Below are positions 1 to 8,597 of a stretch of 64,000 bases of DNA, in pieces (positions within the stretch are counted from its first letter, which is position 1; each line of letters starts with the position of its first letter). The notes below the pieces were generated by a model. The model had not been told where the DNA came from. It did no database searches and worked only from the letters and a program-made list of their open reading frames with translations. Origin of the DNA: an uncultured Prevotella sp. (GTDB lineage Bacteria > Bacteroidota > Bacteroidia > Bacteroidales > Bacteroidaceae); assembly GCA_905234265.1 (NCBI GenBank), contig CAJOHJ010000009.1, forward strand, positions 1 through 64,000. Reading direction: 5' to 3'. Position numbers and translations under genes: made by a program.

Positions 1-47
1 CCTTCAGTGGCTCTGTCACCTCCTTGATGTTCTTAATTGGTGTCATC

Positions 48-587
48 TTAGTTCCACAATTCTTCCAGTCCATCCTTCCATCCTGGGAAGGGAGGATTGT
101 TGGACAGTTCGTTGCAGATGTCAATCATCGTATTGACAAAGTCCCTGTTGATGTCAAGCATTTCCTTGGTGATGGACAGAAGAGGAATGATGCCCGTCAT
201 CGGAACAAGTCGACTGACAGAGTAGTCGCTCTCGCCCTTCTTCTTCAAAAGCATGATGCCGTCAAGGGATTCGGTCAGCAGCCTGTACAGCGTCGGGCAT
301 GTAGCCTTGCAGCGAGGCAGCTGTACCTCGGGATTCTGCACTCGGTCAAAGAAGCGCCCCCAGTTGGCAATGATCCTCATCTGGCCATTACCGGCAGAGA
401 CAAGGTTCGTGATGGCATACACGCCCCTGTCAACCTTGGACACCATCTCCACACAGTACTTGCGGACGTTGACGGTAACACTGGGCAGGTTCTCGTTGAA
501 CGTCGCCCCCGCTTTGTCTGAGAACAGTCTTCTCATCGGCATAAGTCCTTGTAGTATCAGTTTCAGTGTAAACACTGAAACCAGCAT
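48..587 (-). CDS. Unrecognised protein, 179 aa
   Basis: I do not recognise this protein. It has no obvious signal peptide or transmembrane segment; it is a mixed soluble sequence with a Lys-rich patch (LLKKKGESDY) in the middle and an aromatic, acidic C-terminus (PPFPGWKDGLEELWN). The frame is open for 540 bases and the codon use looks coding. The listed ATG may be too far upstream: bases 561-580 form a perfect inverted repeat (TTTCAGTG, loop TAAA, CACTGAAA) inside the first codons, so a start at the Met codons at 542 or 536 (MPMRRLF) would leave this hairpin in the leader. It sits at the window edge next to an accessory ATPase gene and apart from any housekeeping operon, so it may belong to an integrated element; that is inference. 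Confidence 0.5.
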   Translation of the reverse strand: MLVSVFTLKLILQGLMPMRRLFSDKAGATFNENLPSVTVNVRKYCVEMVSKVDRGVYAITNLVSAGNGQMRIIANWGRFFDRVQNPEVQLPRCKATCPTLYRLLTESLDGIMLLKKKGESDYSVSRLVPMTGIIPLLSITKEMLDINRDFVNTMIDICNELSNNPPFPGWKDGLEELWN

Positions 588-838
588 ATTCTGTTAAACT
601 TCCTTTAGAAGTGTATATTTTTGTTTTCAGTTAAGACTGTAGGCTCTTTTGGTTCTCTCGGATTTTATCCTTACACGTTTGGGAACCGTTTTTCATACTT
701 TGTCCTTCATGGTATCAAGTGCCGCTCCCGCATCCTCTATCAGGCCAAACTCATAAATTAACATTTGTTCACCCTAAATGGATAAGAAATCTTAACGCTA
801 TTGCCAGTTTGGGTAAAAAGTAGTACTTTTGTATAGAA

Positions 839-1063
839 ATGAGCGGAAAAGGCTCAATTTCCCGGATGTCTGATGAATGTCTGATAACTCTGGAAACGGT
901 GGTTTCGTTTTATATTGTGTATCAGGCTGTTATGCGGAAGTTCACATTAGCTGGGAAAGCTGAACTTATAGCCATCAATAAGCCACAATCAATTATTAGC
1001 CCATACACTAATAATACTATTGCGATTACCAATGAAGGGCAACTGAATGATATTAACTTTTAA
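839..1063 (+). CDS. Doubtful small ORF, 74 aa, behind a promoter-like site
   Basis: A 74-codon ORF with no recognisable family. A good promoter core, TACTTTTG, lies at 824-831, which would start transcription only a few bases before the ATG, leaving no room for a normal ribosome site. Either the message is almost leaderless or the real product starts later, or the promoter drives a non-coding RNA. The surrounding 588-1134 stretch holds no other gene I can support. It may be the remnant end of an integrated element. Low confidence. Confidence 0.25.
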   Translation: MSGKGSISRMSDECLITLETVVSFYIVYQAVMRKFTLAGKAELIAINKPQSIISPYTNNTIAITNEGQLNDINF

Positions 1064-1134
1064 GTAATGCATTTTCTAAATGGTAACACTAATCTCACAG
1101 ATAATATGGATTGTACAAAGTTATTTTACTAGAT

Positions 1135-2577
1135 TCAAATAATTTGGAGAGATTTAAGAAGCCCTCTATGGATTACTATTTTCTCTTCTTTGTTGTATGT
1201 CATGTTTGTATGCAGATATTTGAAGTACTGTTTGTGGTCTTGAAACTTATTCTGGTTACCTATGACGCTAAAATTATAAAGAACGTCCAACACTTTATCT
1301 ACATTTTTCTCGCTAATAGTACCTGCTTTCAAATATTTGTTATATTCATTTATGAATTCTTTTGCATCAAAGATCTGCTTTCGCATATTTGATAATATCT
1401 GAAAAATGTTATTAATATCTGGGAGTAATGGGTATACTTCATCCTCTATTTCTGCACGGAGATAATTTGAAAAAGAGCGATCTACATATTTAATTGTACT
1501 TCCAAAAACTAAAGGATTGTCTCTTCTTGCAGCTTCTTCGGAGCAGTTTTGAATATATCTAATAAAATCTCGAGGACGTAAGTGAGTACCTCTTGATATG
1601 AAATCAAATGAATCTGTACGCTTCCCTTGATTGGTTCCATAGGAAATTTCTTTATTTGAAAATATCTTTTCCCAGGCTTTTTTAAAGCCTAAAGGCGGCT
1701 CTTTTTCTGATATTTCTCTTGAAATTCTATATGCAAGCATATCTTTCAGCTTACTTTCAGTCCATTCCAATTCTATCTTAAGGTCACTCCATTTGTTTTT
1801 ATCAGAATCCTTTATGAGCATATAAATATCATCCCGGAGAAAAACTATTGGCATAATCATAACACTAGTCTCTGCAAATGTAGCTTTGACATCCTGAACC
1901 GCCTTAAACAAACTAGTGAGCAGATAAATATAAGAGTCAGAAGCTTGATTATCATTTATTTCTCGATAATCCTCATCAAGTTCATCAAACACTATGTAAT
2001 ATTTAGACTCTGTTGCATACTGAACTATTATATCTTCCAGCATATCACATTTCTCAATCCATGAAAACTCTGTTACAGTATTCTCTCTTGATAAACCTAT
2101 TGATCCACCTGTTCCCAATACTGTGGCGCCAAATTTAACAGAAGTCCATTCGCTAACCTTTCTTGCAAGCTGTCTAGCATCTTTTTCCGGATATAGCTTA
2201 CTCAATTCTGTTCGTACCGAAGGTTCAACAGCTTCGTTTGTAACCATCATTTTACAGACTGTGGAATAAATCAAATACTTCCATAAAGTAATATACTGAT
2301 TTGGCATTGTATACTTATTATTCTGCAAGCTATAGAGTTCATTAAATGGAAAATTCTTAAAACTCAATTTAGTTGAGAATGCATCATACTGCTTAGTAGT
2401 AATTATATGCTGACATATTGCAGTTTTTCCAGTCCCCTTTCTTCCTACTACATAGCATTTATGATTGTCCAATATAGACTTTACTTCGGAAAAATTATAG
2501 AAATACTTTGCAGAATCCTCAAGTCGAGCATCCAACATCCAATTATCTGCAATCTTTTGTAACAATGGATTCTTCAT
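1135..2577 (-). CDS. P-loop ATPase, Sll1717/FunZ-like, 480 aa
   Basis: A STAND/AAA-like ATPase. The Walker A motif GRKGTGKTA lies near residues 45-53 and a Walker B motif YYIVFDELDED near residues 193-203; a conserved basic segment (HLRPRDFIRYIQ) follows in the C-terminal half. The N-terminus (short helical lead, then the P-loop) and the overall order match the family usually annotated as 'P-loop ATPase, Sll1717 family', which often lies in genomic islands and has been linked by context to phage defence or DNA processing. No transmembrane segment is visible. It stands alone: the neighbours are an unknown protein and the end of a polysaccharide operon. Function beyond ATP binding is not shown. 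The base composition is visibly AT-richer than the housekeeping genes in the window, consistent with recent acquisition. Confidence 0.75.
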   Translation of the reverse strand: MKNPLLQKIADNWMLDARLEDSAKYFYNFSEVKSILDNHKCYVVGRKGTGKTAICQHIITTKQYDAFSTKLSFKNFPFNELYSLQNNKYTMPNQYITLWKYLIYSTVCKMMVTNEAVEPSVRTELSKLYPEKDARQLARKVSEWTSVKFGATVLGTGGSIGLSRENTVTEFSWIEKCDMLEDIIVQYATESKYYIVFDELDEDYREINDNQASDSYIYLLTSLFKAVQDVKATFAETSVMIMPIVFLRDDIYMLIKDSDKNKWSDLKIELEWTESKLKDMLAYRISREISEKEPPLGFKKAWEKIFSNKEISYGTNQGKRTDSFDFISRGTHLRPRDFIRYIQNCSEEAARRDNPLVFGSTIKYVDRSFSNYLRAEIEDEVYPLLPDINNIFQILSNMRKQIFDAKEFINEYNKYLKAGTISEKNVDKVLDVLYNFSVIGNQNKFQDHKQYFKYLHTNMTYNKEEKIVIHRGLLKSLQII

Positions 2578-2743
2578 ATAAATAGTATTTTACAATGTGC
2601 TTCCTAATAAGGGGGCGTTTACTTCCTCTTCGACCGTTGTGGGAAACCTTGCTCCTAAGAAGTCGCAATGTTAAATTGTTAAATGTTAATTAGCTTTGCC
2701 CGTCAGGGCAAGATAGTTTAAAAGGTTTTAAGGTTTGAGAGGT

Positions 2744-3946
2744 TTAAGACTCTAATGAACTTTTATACCACTGGAATAGCTTTGCTACGCCTTCTTCGAT
2801 TTCGACATGGTGATGCCATCCGAGACTATGCAGCTTGCTCACGTCAATGAGCTTGCGCATTGTGCCATCAGGCTTGCTGGCATCAAAGGCTACTTCGCCC
2901 TCGAAGCCTACGACCTTGACAACAAGTTCGGAAAGTTGTCGGATAGTGAGTTCCTTTCCGGTACCCACATTGATGTGGCAGTTGCGGATTTCTCCAAGAG
3001 ACGGAATAGCACCACCACGCCCTTCACTGTGATTGCGGTCAACAGCACCATCAGTAGATGCTCCATAATGAACGCTGGAGTATTTATCGATGCCAATGAC
3101 ATCTTTGAAGTCAACATTCAAAAGCACATGGACTGAGGCATCAGCCATATCTTCGCTCCACAGGAATTCACGTAAAGGCTTACCAGTACCCCACAATAAG
3201 ACTCGGTTATCATAGATGCCATATTTGGCGAGAACACGAAGTATCTCTTCTTTCTTAGACGAACACGAATCACACGAATCTAAACCTTTACCTGTTACAC
3301 CTTCTACGGGACGCTTGTTCAAATCGATTGCGATTTTGTCCCACTCTCCATCATGGATGAGTTTAGCCAAATACACCTTGCGCCTCATGGCAGGCATTAC
3401 GTGGCTGTTCTCCAGGTGGAAGTTGTCGTTAGGGCCATACAGGTTGGTGGGCATCACGGCTATGTAGTTGGTGCCGTACTGCAGGTTGTAGCTCTCGCAC
3501 ATCTTCAGACCGGCTATCTTGGCAATGGCATACTCCTCATTGGTGTACTCCAGCGGGCTGGTCAGCAGGCAGTTCTCCTTCATAGGCTGAGGAGCATTCT
3601 TGGGATAGATGCAGGTAGAACCGAGGAACAGCAACTTCTTCACTCCATGGGCGTAAGCCTCGCTGATGGCATTGCACTGAATCTTCATATTCATCATGAT
3701 GAAGTCTGCGCGATACAGTGAGTTGGCCATGATGCCGCCTACAAAGGCAGCAGCCAGCACCACTGCATCAGGCTGTTCTTCATCAAAGAACTTCTTGACA
3801 GCATACTGGTCTGTCAAGTCCAAATCCTTATGGCTACGCCCAACAAGGTTGGTGTAACCACGTTGCAGCAGGTTGTTCCAAATGGCAGAACCCACAAGCC
3901 CATTGTGGCCTGCAACGTATATTTTTGAAGACTTTTCTAATGCCAT
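2744..3946 (-). CDS. fcl: GDP-L-fucose synthase
   Basis: Converts GDP-4-keto-6-deoxymannose to GDP-L-fucose with NADPH (epimerase/reductase, SDR fold). The Rossmann motif GHNGLVGSAIW is at residues 13-23, and the catalytic triad region is visible as the Ser of LFLGSTCIYP and the YAIAK Tyr-Lys pair. At 400 aa it is longer than the enterobacterial enzyme (about 320) because of the insert common in Bacteroidota. That insert contains a Cys/Ser-rich stretch (DSCDSCSSKKEE) encoded by a short direct repeat of CACGAAT at 3264-3279. The ATG (3944-3946) overlaps the stop of the upstream gmd frame (TAATG), so the two were translationally coupled. Because that gmd is broken, this enzyme lacks a local substrate supplier unless another gmd exists in the genome. 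Low-complexity T/A repeats (2670-2745) follow the stop. Confidence 0.93.
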   Translation of the reverse strand: MALEKSSKIYVAGHNGLVGSAIWNNLLQRGYTNLVGRSHKDLDLTDQYAVKKFFDEEQPDAVVLAAAFVGGIMANSLYRADFIMMNMKIQCNAISEAYAHGVKKLLFLGSTCIYPKNAPQPMKENCLLTSPLEYTNEEYAIAKIAGLKMCESYNLQYGTNYIAVMPTNLYGPNDNFHLENSHVMPAMRRKVYLAKLIHDGEWDKIAIDLNKRPVEGVTGKGLDSCDSCSSKKEEILRVLAKYGIYDNRVLLWGTGKPLREFLWSEDMADASVHVLLNVDFKDVIGIDKYSSVHYGASTDGAVDRNHSEGRGGAIPSLGEIRNCHINVGTGKELTIRQLSELVVKVVGFEGEVAFDASKPDGTMRKLIDVSKLHSLGWHHHVEIEEGVAKLFQWYKSSLES

Positions 3947-5067
3947 TACTTTACGATACCTTTCTCCAAGTATTCAGCTAAGTTGGTTCTAACCTTCGCT
4001 GCAGCACCTTCAGCAGCAACCTTGGCAATATCATGTTCAACCATAATCTTCACCGTTAGGATTCCACTTCAATTTAGCTTTTGCCTTTGTGGGATCACCC
4101 CAAAGATTCACCACATCCGTTGGTCTGTAGAAGTCCTCGCTAACAGCGACAACAACTTTACCAATCAAGTTTTCTGGACCATTAACTACAATACCCTTCT
4201 CGTTGATACCTTCACCCTCGAACTTCAGTTCAATACCTGCGTGCTTGAAAGCTAAGTCTGTAAACTCACGAACACTATGCTGCACACCGGTAGCAATGAC
4301 GAAGTCCTCTGGTTTGTCCTGCTGCAGAATGAGCCACATGCATTCTACATAATCCTTGGCATAGCCCCAGTCACGGAGGCTGTCCATATTGCCCAAATAC
4401 AGACAATCCTGTACACCCTGAGAGATACGTGCAGCTGCGAGGGTTATCTTACGGGTTACAAATGTTTCACCACGACGCTCTGACTCATGGTTAAAGAGAA
4501 TTCCCGAGCAGCAGTACATGTTGTATGCCTCACGGTACTCTTTGACAATCCAGAAGCCATACTGCTTGGCAACTGCGTATGGGCTATACAGAAGCCATAC
4601 TGCTTGGCAACTGCGTATGGGCTATAAGGATGGAACGGAGTATTCTCATTCTGAGGAACTTCCTCCACCTTGCCGTAGAGTTCTGATGTACTTGCCTGAT
4701 AAATACGGCAGGTCTCTACCATACCCAGCTGGCGAACTGCCTCCAAGATGCGGAGAACACCTACGGCATCCACATCAGCTGTAAACTCTGGAGAGTCGAA
4801 GCTCACCTGCACGTGACTCTGCGCTGCCAGGTTATATATCTCATCTGGGCGCACTTTACCAATCACGCCCAGCACGCTCATGGAGTCGCCTAGGTCTGCA
4901 TAGTGCAGATGGAAATTTGGGGTGCCCTCCAAATGTACTATACGCTCACGGAAGTCCACAGACGAACGTCTAATGGTTCCATGCACGTCATATCCTTTTT
5001 CCAACAAAAACTCAGCCAGATAACTTCCGTCCTGACCAGTAATACCAGTAATTATCCGTAGAATTTG
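3946..5067 (-). pseudogene. gmd: GDP-mannose 4,6-dehydratase, broken
   Basis: Family alignment gives a nearly full Gmd: the start region [14 protein letters not shown], the active-site segment with [12 protein letters not shown], and the end KVRTNLAEYLEKGIVK are all encoded, but in three different frames. Three lesions are seen. First, no ATG precedes the dinucleotide-binding motif; the in-frame sequence after the stop at 5068-5070 has no usable start. Second, an exact 38-bp tandem duplication (4551-4588 and 4589-4626) shifts the frame, and the N-terminal frame ends at 4456. Third, about 20 bases are missing near 4055 after WNPN, so the C-terminal frame (internal ATG at 4519) stops at 4037 while the natural C-terminus continues in another frame to 3946. 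Family role: first step of GDP-fucose synthesis. An assembly error could explain one lesion but hardly all three. Confidence 0.88.
4551..4626. repeat. Exact 38-bp tandem duplication in gmd
   Basis: Two back-to-back identical 38-bp copies (4551-4588, 4589-4626) covering the codons for the YAVAKQYGF region. Since 38 is not a multiple of three, it breaks the frame; removal of one copy would restore it at this point. Confidence 0.95.
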
Positions 5068-5072
5068 CTAAA

Positions 5073-5795
5073 TTACTTTGCAATTTTCTTTATAATGTAA
5101 ACGCTCACAAAAATATTAATAATCACATATATTGTATTGTTGATTCGTGGACGGCCATAAATATCTGGGATATATGACAGCAGCCACTGCGTAAAGAATA
5201 TCGCACCTATCAATAGGGGGATTATCACGCATATCCCCAAAAGTGTATTTTTCTTGTCTTTATCTTGTGTAAATGGCATGCTCATCAAATATATCACGCA
5301 TACCAGCAAAACAAATATCAATATCAGACTGGAACAAACCGTATGCCAAAAGGGACTGCGCTCTGCAACGGGAAACCACTGTGACAGGATGCCTTGAGGC
5401 TGATTTTTCTCAACAGCAGCACTCTCTGGACGATTATCTTTTTTCTTGGCGATTTCTTTCACCAGCTTCTGTTCGCGTGCCTCGGAAGTTGTAGAGAATG
5501 TTTTTTGGAAAATATCTGACACTGCACTGGCTACTGTCCAGCGATTGATGGCACTGACCATCATCCGGTCTAATTCTTGTGAGACTACCTCGTCTTGGGC
5601 ATACTTGAGCCTGGCATTTTCTAAACTTGTGATATAATCAAGTTTATAGGACTGAACGAAATAGTATGAGAAGCCGCACAGATTGTCTACAAAAAGGACT
5701 GACATGACGATCAATATCAGTATCGTCATCTTTTGGGGCATAGACACTGCCTTGCTCTCAAAGAACTCTATTATTCGTTTTATCAATTCACCCAC
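5073..5795 (-). CDS. Unrecognised four-helix membrane protein, 240 aa
   Basis: No family recognised. Hydrophobic segments lie at about residues 23-48, 157-178, 187-208 and 218-236. Between the first and second there is a roughly 100-residue hydrophilic region with charged, possibly coiled stretches (AREQKLVKEIAKKKDNRPES). It lies between ugd and the broken gmd in the polysaccharide operon, 28 bases after ugd, so a role in surface polysaccharide assembly or in the envelope is plausible from context only. Its stop codon lies 5 bases before the gmd-coding frame resumes, at the point where gmd has lost its start, so this junction may be a recombination site. Confidence 0.7.
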   Translation of the reverse strand: MGELIKRIIEFFESKAVSMPQKMTILILIVMSVLFVDNLCGFSYYFVQSYKLDYITSLENARLKYAQDEVVSQELDRMMVSAINRWTVASAVSDIFQKTFSTTSEAREQKLVKEIAKKKDNRPESAAVEKNQPQGILSQWFPVAERSPFWHTVCSSLILIFVLLVCVIYLMSMPFTQDKDKKNTLLGICVIIPLLIGAIFFTQWLLSYIPDIYGRPRINNTIYVIINIFVSVYIIKKIAK

Positions 5796-5823
5796 TTTGG
5801 CAGAGTATTAATTGATAACCGCA

Positions 5824-7137
5824 TTATCTTTCGCCAATCCTTGTATACACGAAACCTTGCTCTTCAAGCTCGGCTCTATCATAGATGTTCCTGCCGTCGA
5901 TTATTACATTGCCATTCATAACCTTCTTGACAACATTCCATGATGGCATGCGGAACTGGCGCCATTCGGTCATCAGGGCGAAGACATCGGCACCGTCGGC
6001 GGCATCATACATGTTCTTGCAATAGGTGACGGTGTCACCAATCCTGCGCTTGCACTCGTCCATGGCTATGGGATCGAAGACACGCACGGCGGCTCCGTCT
6101 TTCAGCAGTTTGTCTATCACCACCAGGGCTGGAGCCTCGCGCATGTCATCGGTTTCGGGCTTGAAGGCCAGGCCGACAATGGCAACGGTTTTTCCCTTTA
6201 TGTCACCAACGGCCTTGATGATTTTATCGTAGACTATGCTCTTCTGCTTCTCGTTGACTCGCTCCACGGCCTCTATGACTTCCATGTGGTAGCCATTGTC
6301 AAGGCCTGTATGCACCAGTGCCTTCACATCCTTGGGGAAACAGCTGCCTCCATAGCCGCAGCCGGCATAGAGGAACTTGCCGCCGATGCGGGTGTCGGTG
6401 CCTATGCCTTTGCGAACGCTGTCGACATTGGCCCCTACCCTCTCGCAAAGATTGGCTATATCGTTCATAAAGCTGATACGGGTGGCAAGCATGGCATTGG
6501 CGGCATACTTCGTCATCTCGGCAGAGGGGATGTCCATGAAGATGACGCGGAAATTATTGATGAGGAATGGCTTATACAGCCTCGTCATCACTTCCTTGGC
6601 CTTCTCGCTCTCTGTTCCTACCACAACGCGGTCTGGACTCATGAAGTCTTTGATGGCGGCACCTTCTTTCAGGAACTCTGGATTGCTGGCCACGTCGAAT
6701 GGCACATCGACGCCGCGCTTCTTCAACTCTTCCTGAATGACTGCCTTCACTTTCTTGGCAGTGCCTACGGGGACGGTTGATTTCGTGACGAGTATGGTAT
6801 ATTTCTTTATGTTCTGCCCAAACTGGCGTGCAACGGCCAATACATACTGCAGGTCTGCGCTGCCGTCTTCATCGGGAGGAGTTCCTACGGCACTGAACAC
6901 TACTTCTACGTCGTCAAGGACTTCTGTCAGGTCGGTGGTGAACTGCAGACGGTCAAATTCCACATTCCGCTTCACAAGTTCCTCGAGTCCCGGTTCGTAG
7001 ATGGGCATTATGCCATTCTTTAGCTTGTTGATCTTCTCTGCATCGACGTCCACACAGGTTACGTGTGCGCCCATTTCTGCAAAGCACGTACCGCTTACCA
7101 GGCCTACATAGCCTGTTCCTACTATCGCTATATTCAT
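5824..7137 (-). CDS. ugd: UDP-glucose 6-dehydrogenase
   Basis: Oxidises UDP-glucose to UDP-glucuronate with two NAD+, supplying uronic acid for capsule or other surface glycans. The N-terminal Rossmann motif GTGYVGLVSGTCFAEMG is at residues 7-23, the catalytic Cys lies in GCGYGGSCFPKDVKAL (about residues 258-273), and the C-terminal UDP-binding domain is complete. At 437 aa it has the usual length. It lies 31 bases after the antiterminator gene and 28 bases before the membrane protein gene, so it is the first enzyme gene of the operon. Confidence 0.96.
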   Translation of the reverse strand: MNIAIVGTGYVGLVSGTCFAEMGAHVTCVDVDAEKINKLKNGIMPIYEPGLEELVKRNVEFDRLQFTTDLTEVLDDVEVVFSAVGTPPDEDGSADLQYVLAVARQFGQNIKKYTILVTKSTVPVGTAKKVKAVIQEELKKRGVDVPFDVASNPEFLKEGAAIKDFMSPDRVVVGTESEKAKEVMTRLYKPFLINNFRVIFMDIPSAEMTKYAANAMLATRISFMNDIANLCERVGANVDSVRKGIGTDTRIGGKFLYAGCGYGGSCFPKDVKALVHTGLDNGYHMEVIEAVERVNEKQKSIVYDKIIKAVGDIKGKTVAIVGLAFKPETDDMREAPALVVIDKLLKDGAAVRVFDPIAMDECKRRIGDTVTYCKNMYDAADGADVFALMTEWRQFRMPSWNVVKKVMNGNVIIDGRNIYDRAELEEQGFVYTRIGER

Positions 7138-7168
7138 ATTTATATATATCCCTTTTTGGAAAAACTGT

Positions 7169-8278
7169 TTATCTGCACTTTATCTTCTTTGCAATGGAGA
7201 TAAACCGGCGGATGGAGAGTGAACAGTCGGGATGTTTCTGGCGGTAGGCTTTGATGGTCTGTCGCAGGGCAATATCATGATTGGCGATAAAGAGGGCTGT
7301 CATGAGGTAGCACTGCAAGTCGTTTGTGGGGTCTGCCACTCCGGCAAGCATGGCCTGCACCTGCATGATGCGCTCGGCGGTCTGCGTCGTGTCGTTCATC
7401 AGATAGGCACAGATGAGCATCAGAGCCGCAAACTGGGCCTTGGAGGTTTCGTCATCAAAGCTTATGACTGAATAGTGGTTAAGAAAGCTTAGCTGACGCA
7501 GGTCTGACTTGTTGAGTGCCACACTGCCATGCTCGCCATGACGGTGGCAAAGCAGTTCAATCAGCTCTGACTCAAAATTTGCTATTACGCTATCGGTCAG
7601 CAGGCGGCTGGCATCGGGGTTCTGCAGGCGAACATGGCTGATGTTAAATCCAGGAACTGCTATCTGGAACTGGTCGCCGAACATATTGAATGCTATCGTC
7701 AGGCTCAGCTGCCCCTGGCGCTCACGGATTTCCGTGATTATTCCTTCGCCGCCAGCCATAGGCCCATCGGTAACCTGTACCCTGTCGCCCTCGCGGACTT
7801 CGGCTGTGACAGGGACACCCTCGCAAATCTGGAAGTCCATCTGCCGGATGGCATTTTGGAAAAGGGCCATCTGCTGTCGTGACACTCGTATGCGCCTACC
7901 CTGTCCATTACTGAATGCTCGCATCGGCGCCTTCAGTGCCTTATTCCACGAACGATTAACGATGTCGTCAATAAGCCGTTCCGTACCATAGATGAACACA
8001 AAACTGTGCAGGTCTCTGCGCAGTGCCTCACCGTCCAACTTTGGCTCGTACTTCTTTTCCCGATTGCTTGCAGAATCAGCACGGCCCAAGGAGGGTCTGA
8101 ATTGCAGGTCGCAAAATGGTATGTAATATTCAAATTGCGGCAAGGGTCTGTTCTGCTCGTCAGCGGTCAGCGACACCTGCCTCCGTCTGGAGAAGATGTC
8201 GTCAATCATCTTTGGATTAGGATGGCGGAGAACAAACCAGCTCCGTCCGTTGTCTATCGCATTGTCTGTTTGGTCCAT
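7169..8278 (-). CDS. UpxY-like transcription antiterminator (NusG family)
   Basis: NusG-like protein of 369 aa. The start WFVLRHPNP matches the NGN domain opening of Bacteroidota UpxY/loci-specific NusG paralogues, and a KOW motif is visible at about residues 160-190 (REGDRVQVTDGPMAGGEG). The C-terminal 150 residues are helical and of unknown role; they make the protein about twice the size of UpxY (about 170-190 aa). Known of the family: UpxY proteins are encoded as first gene of a capsular operon and allow RNA polymerase to pass the operon's leader. That fits here, since the gene is first of the operon and has a 160-base leader with hairpins. Target specificity is inferred, not seen. Confidence 0.8.
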   Translation of the reverse strand: MDQTDNAIDNGRSWFVLRHPNPKMIDDIFSRRRQVSLTADEQNRPLPQFEYYIPFCDLQFRPSLGRADSASNREKKYEPKLDGEALRRDLHSFVFIYGTERLIDDIVNRSWNKALKAPMRAFSNGQGRRIRVSRQQMALFQNAIRQMDFQICEGVPVTAEVREGDRVQVTDGPMAGGEGIITEIRERQGQLSLTIAFNMFGDQFQIAVPGFNISHVRLQNPDASRLLTDSVIANFESELIELLCHRHGEHGSVALNKSDLRQLSFLNHYSVISFDDETSKAQFAALMLICAYLMNDTTQTAERIMQVQAMLAGVADPTNDLQCYLMTALFIANHDIALRQTIKAYRQKHPDCSLSIRRFISIAKKIKCR

Positions 8279-8301
8279 AGATACAATCCTATTTTGCCCA
8301 T

Positions 8302-8453
8302 GCAGCCGTGGCTGCTAGGGCTGTTTACACTCGGAGCAATTCGTATTGCTCCTCTCCATTGGTCGGTCTGTCCATTGCGTTTTCCCTTGTGGGCCTCCTA
8401 ATGGAGGCCTTCAGAACGGCGGAAGACTTTCCTGTCTTGCGCCTGCAAAGGTA
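8302..8453 (-). promoter_or_regulatory. Promoter and hairpin leader of the polysaccharide operon
   Basis: On the minus strand a TACCTTTG core (8446-8453) should start transcription near 8439, leaving a leader of about 160 bases before the antiterminator ATG at 8278. The leader holds three inverted repeats in order: 8392-8409 (7-bp arms GGCCTCC/GGAGGCC, 4-base loop), 8333-8352 (8-bp perfect arms GGAGCAAT/ATTGCTCC, 4-base loop) and 8302-8315 (6-bp GC-rich arms, very short loop). None is followed by a strong U-run, so they look like pause or recognition hairpins rather than plain terminators. The stretch 8460-8597 is AT-rich without a gene. Confidence 0.6.
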
Positions 8454-8597
8454 CGAAAAAAAAGATATGCACCTATTTTTTATTAAAAATTTTTCTAATT
8501 TTATTCTCATTCCTGCCATCCAATACAGTAGCAGGAATGCCAATTTTAATAATCTTTTGGGAATTATTTGTTTATTTAACTATCATGGGTGGCTGTT

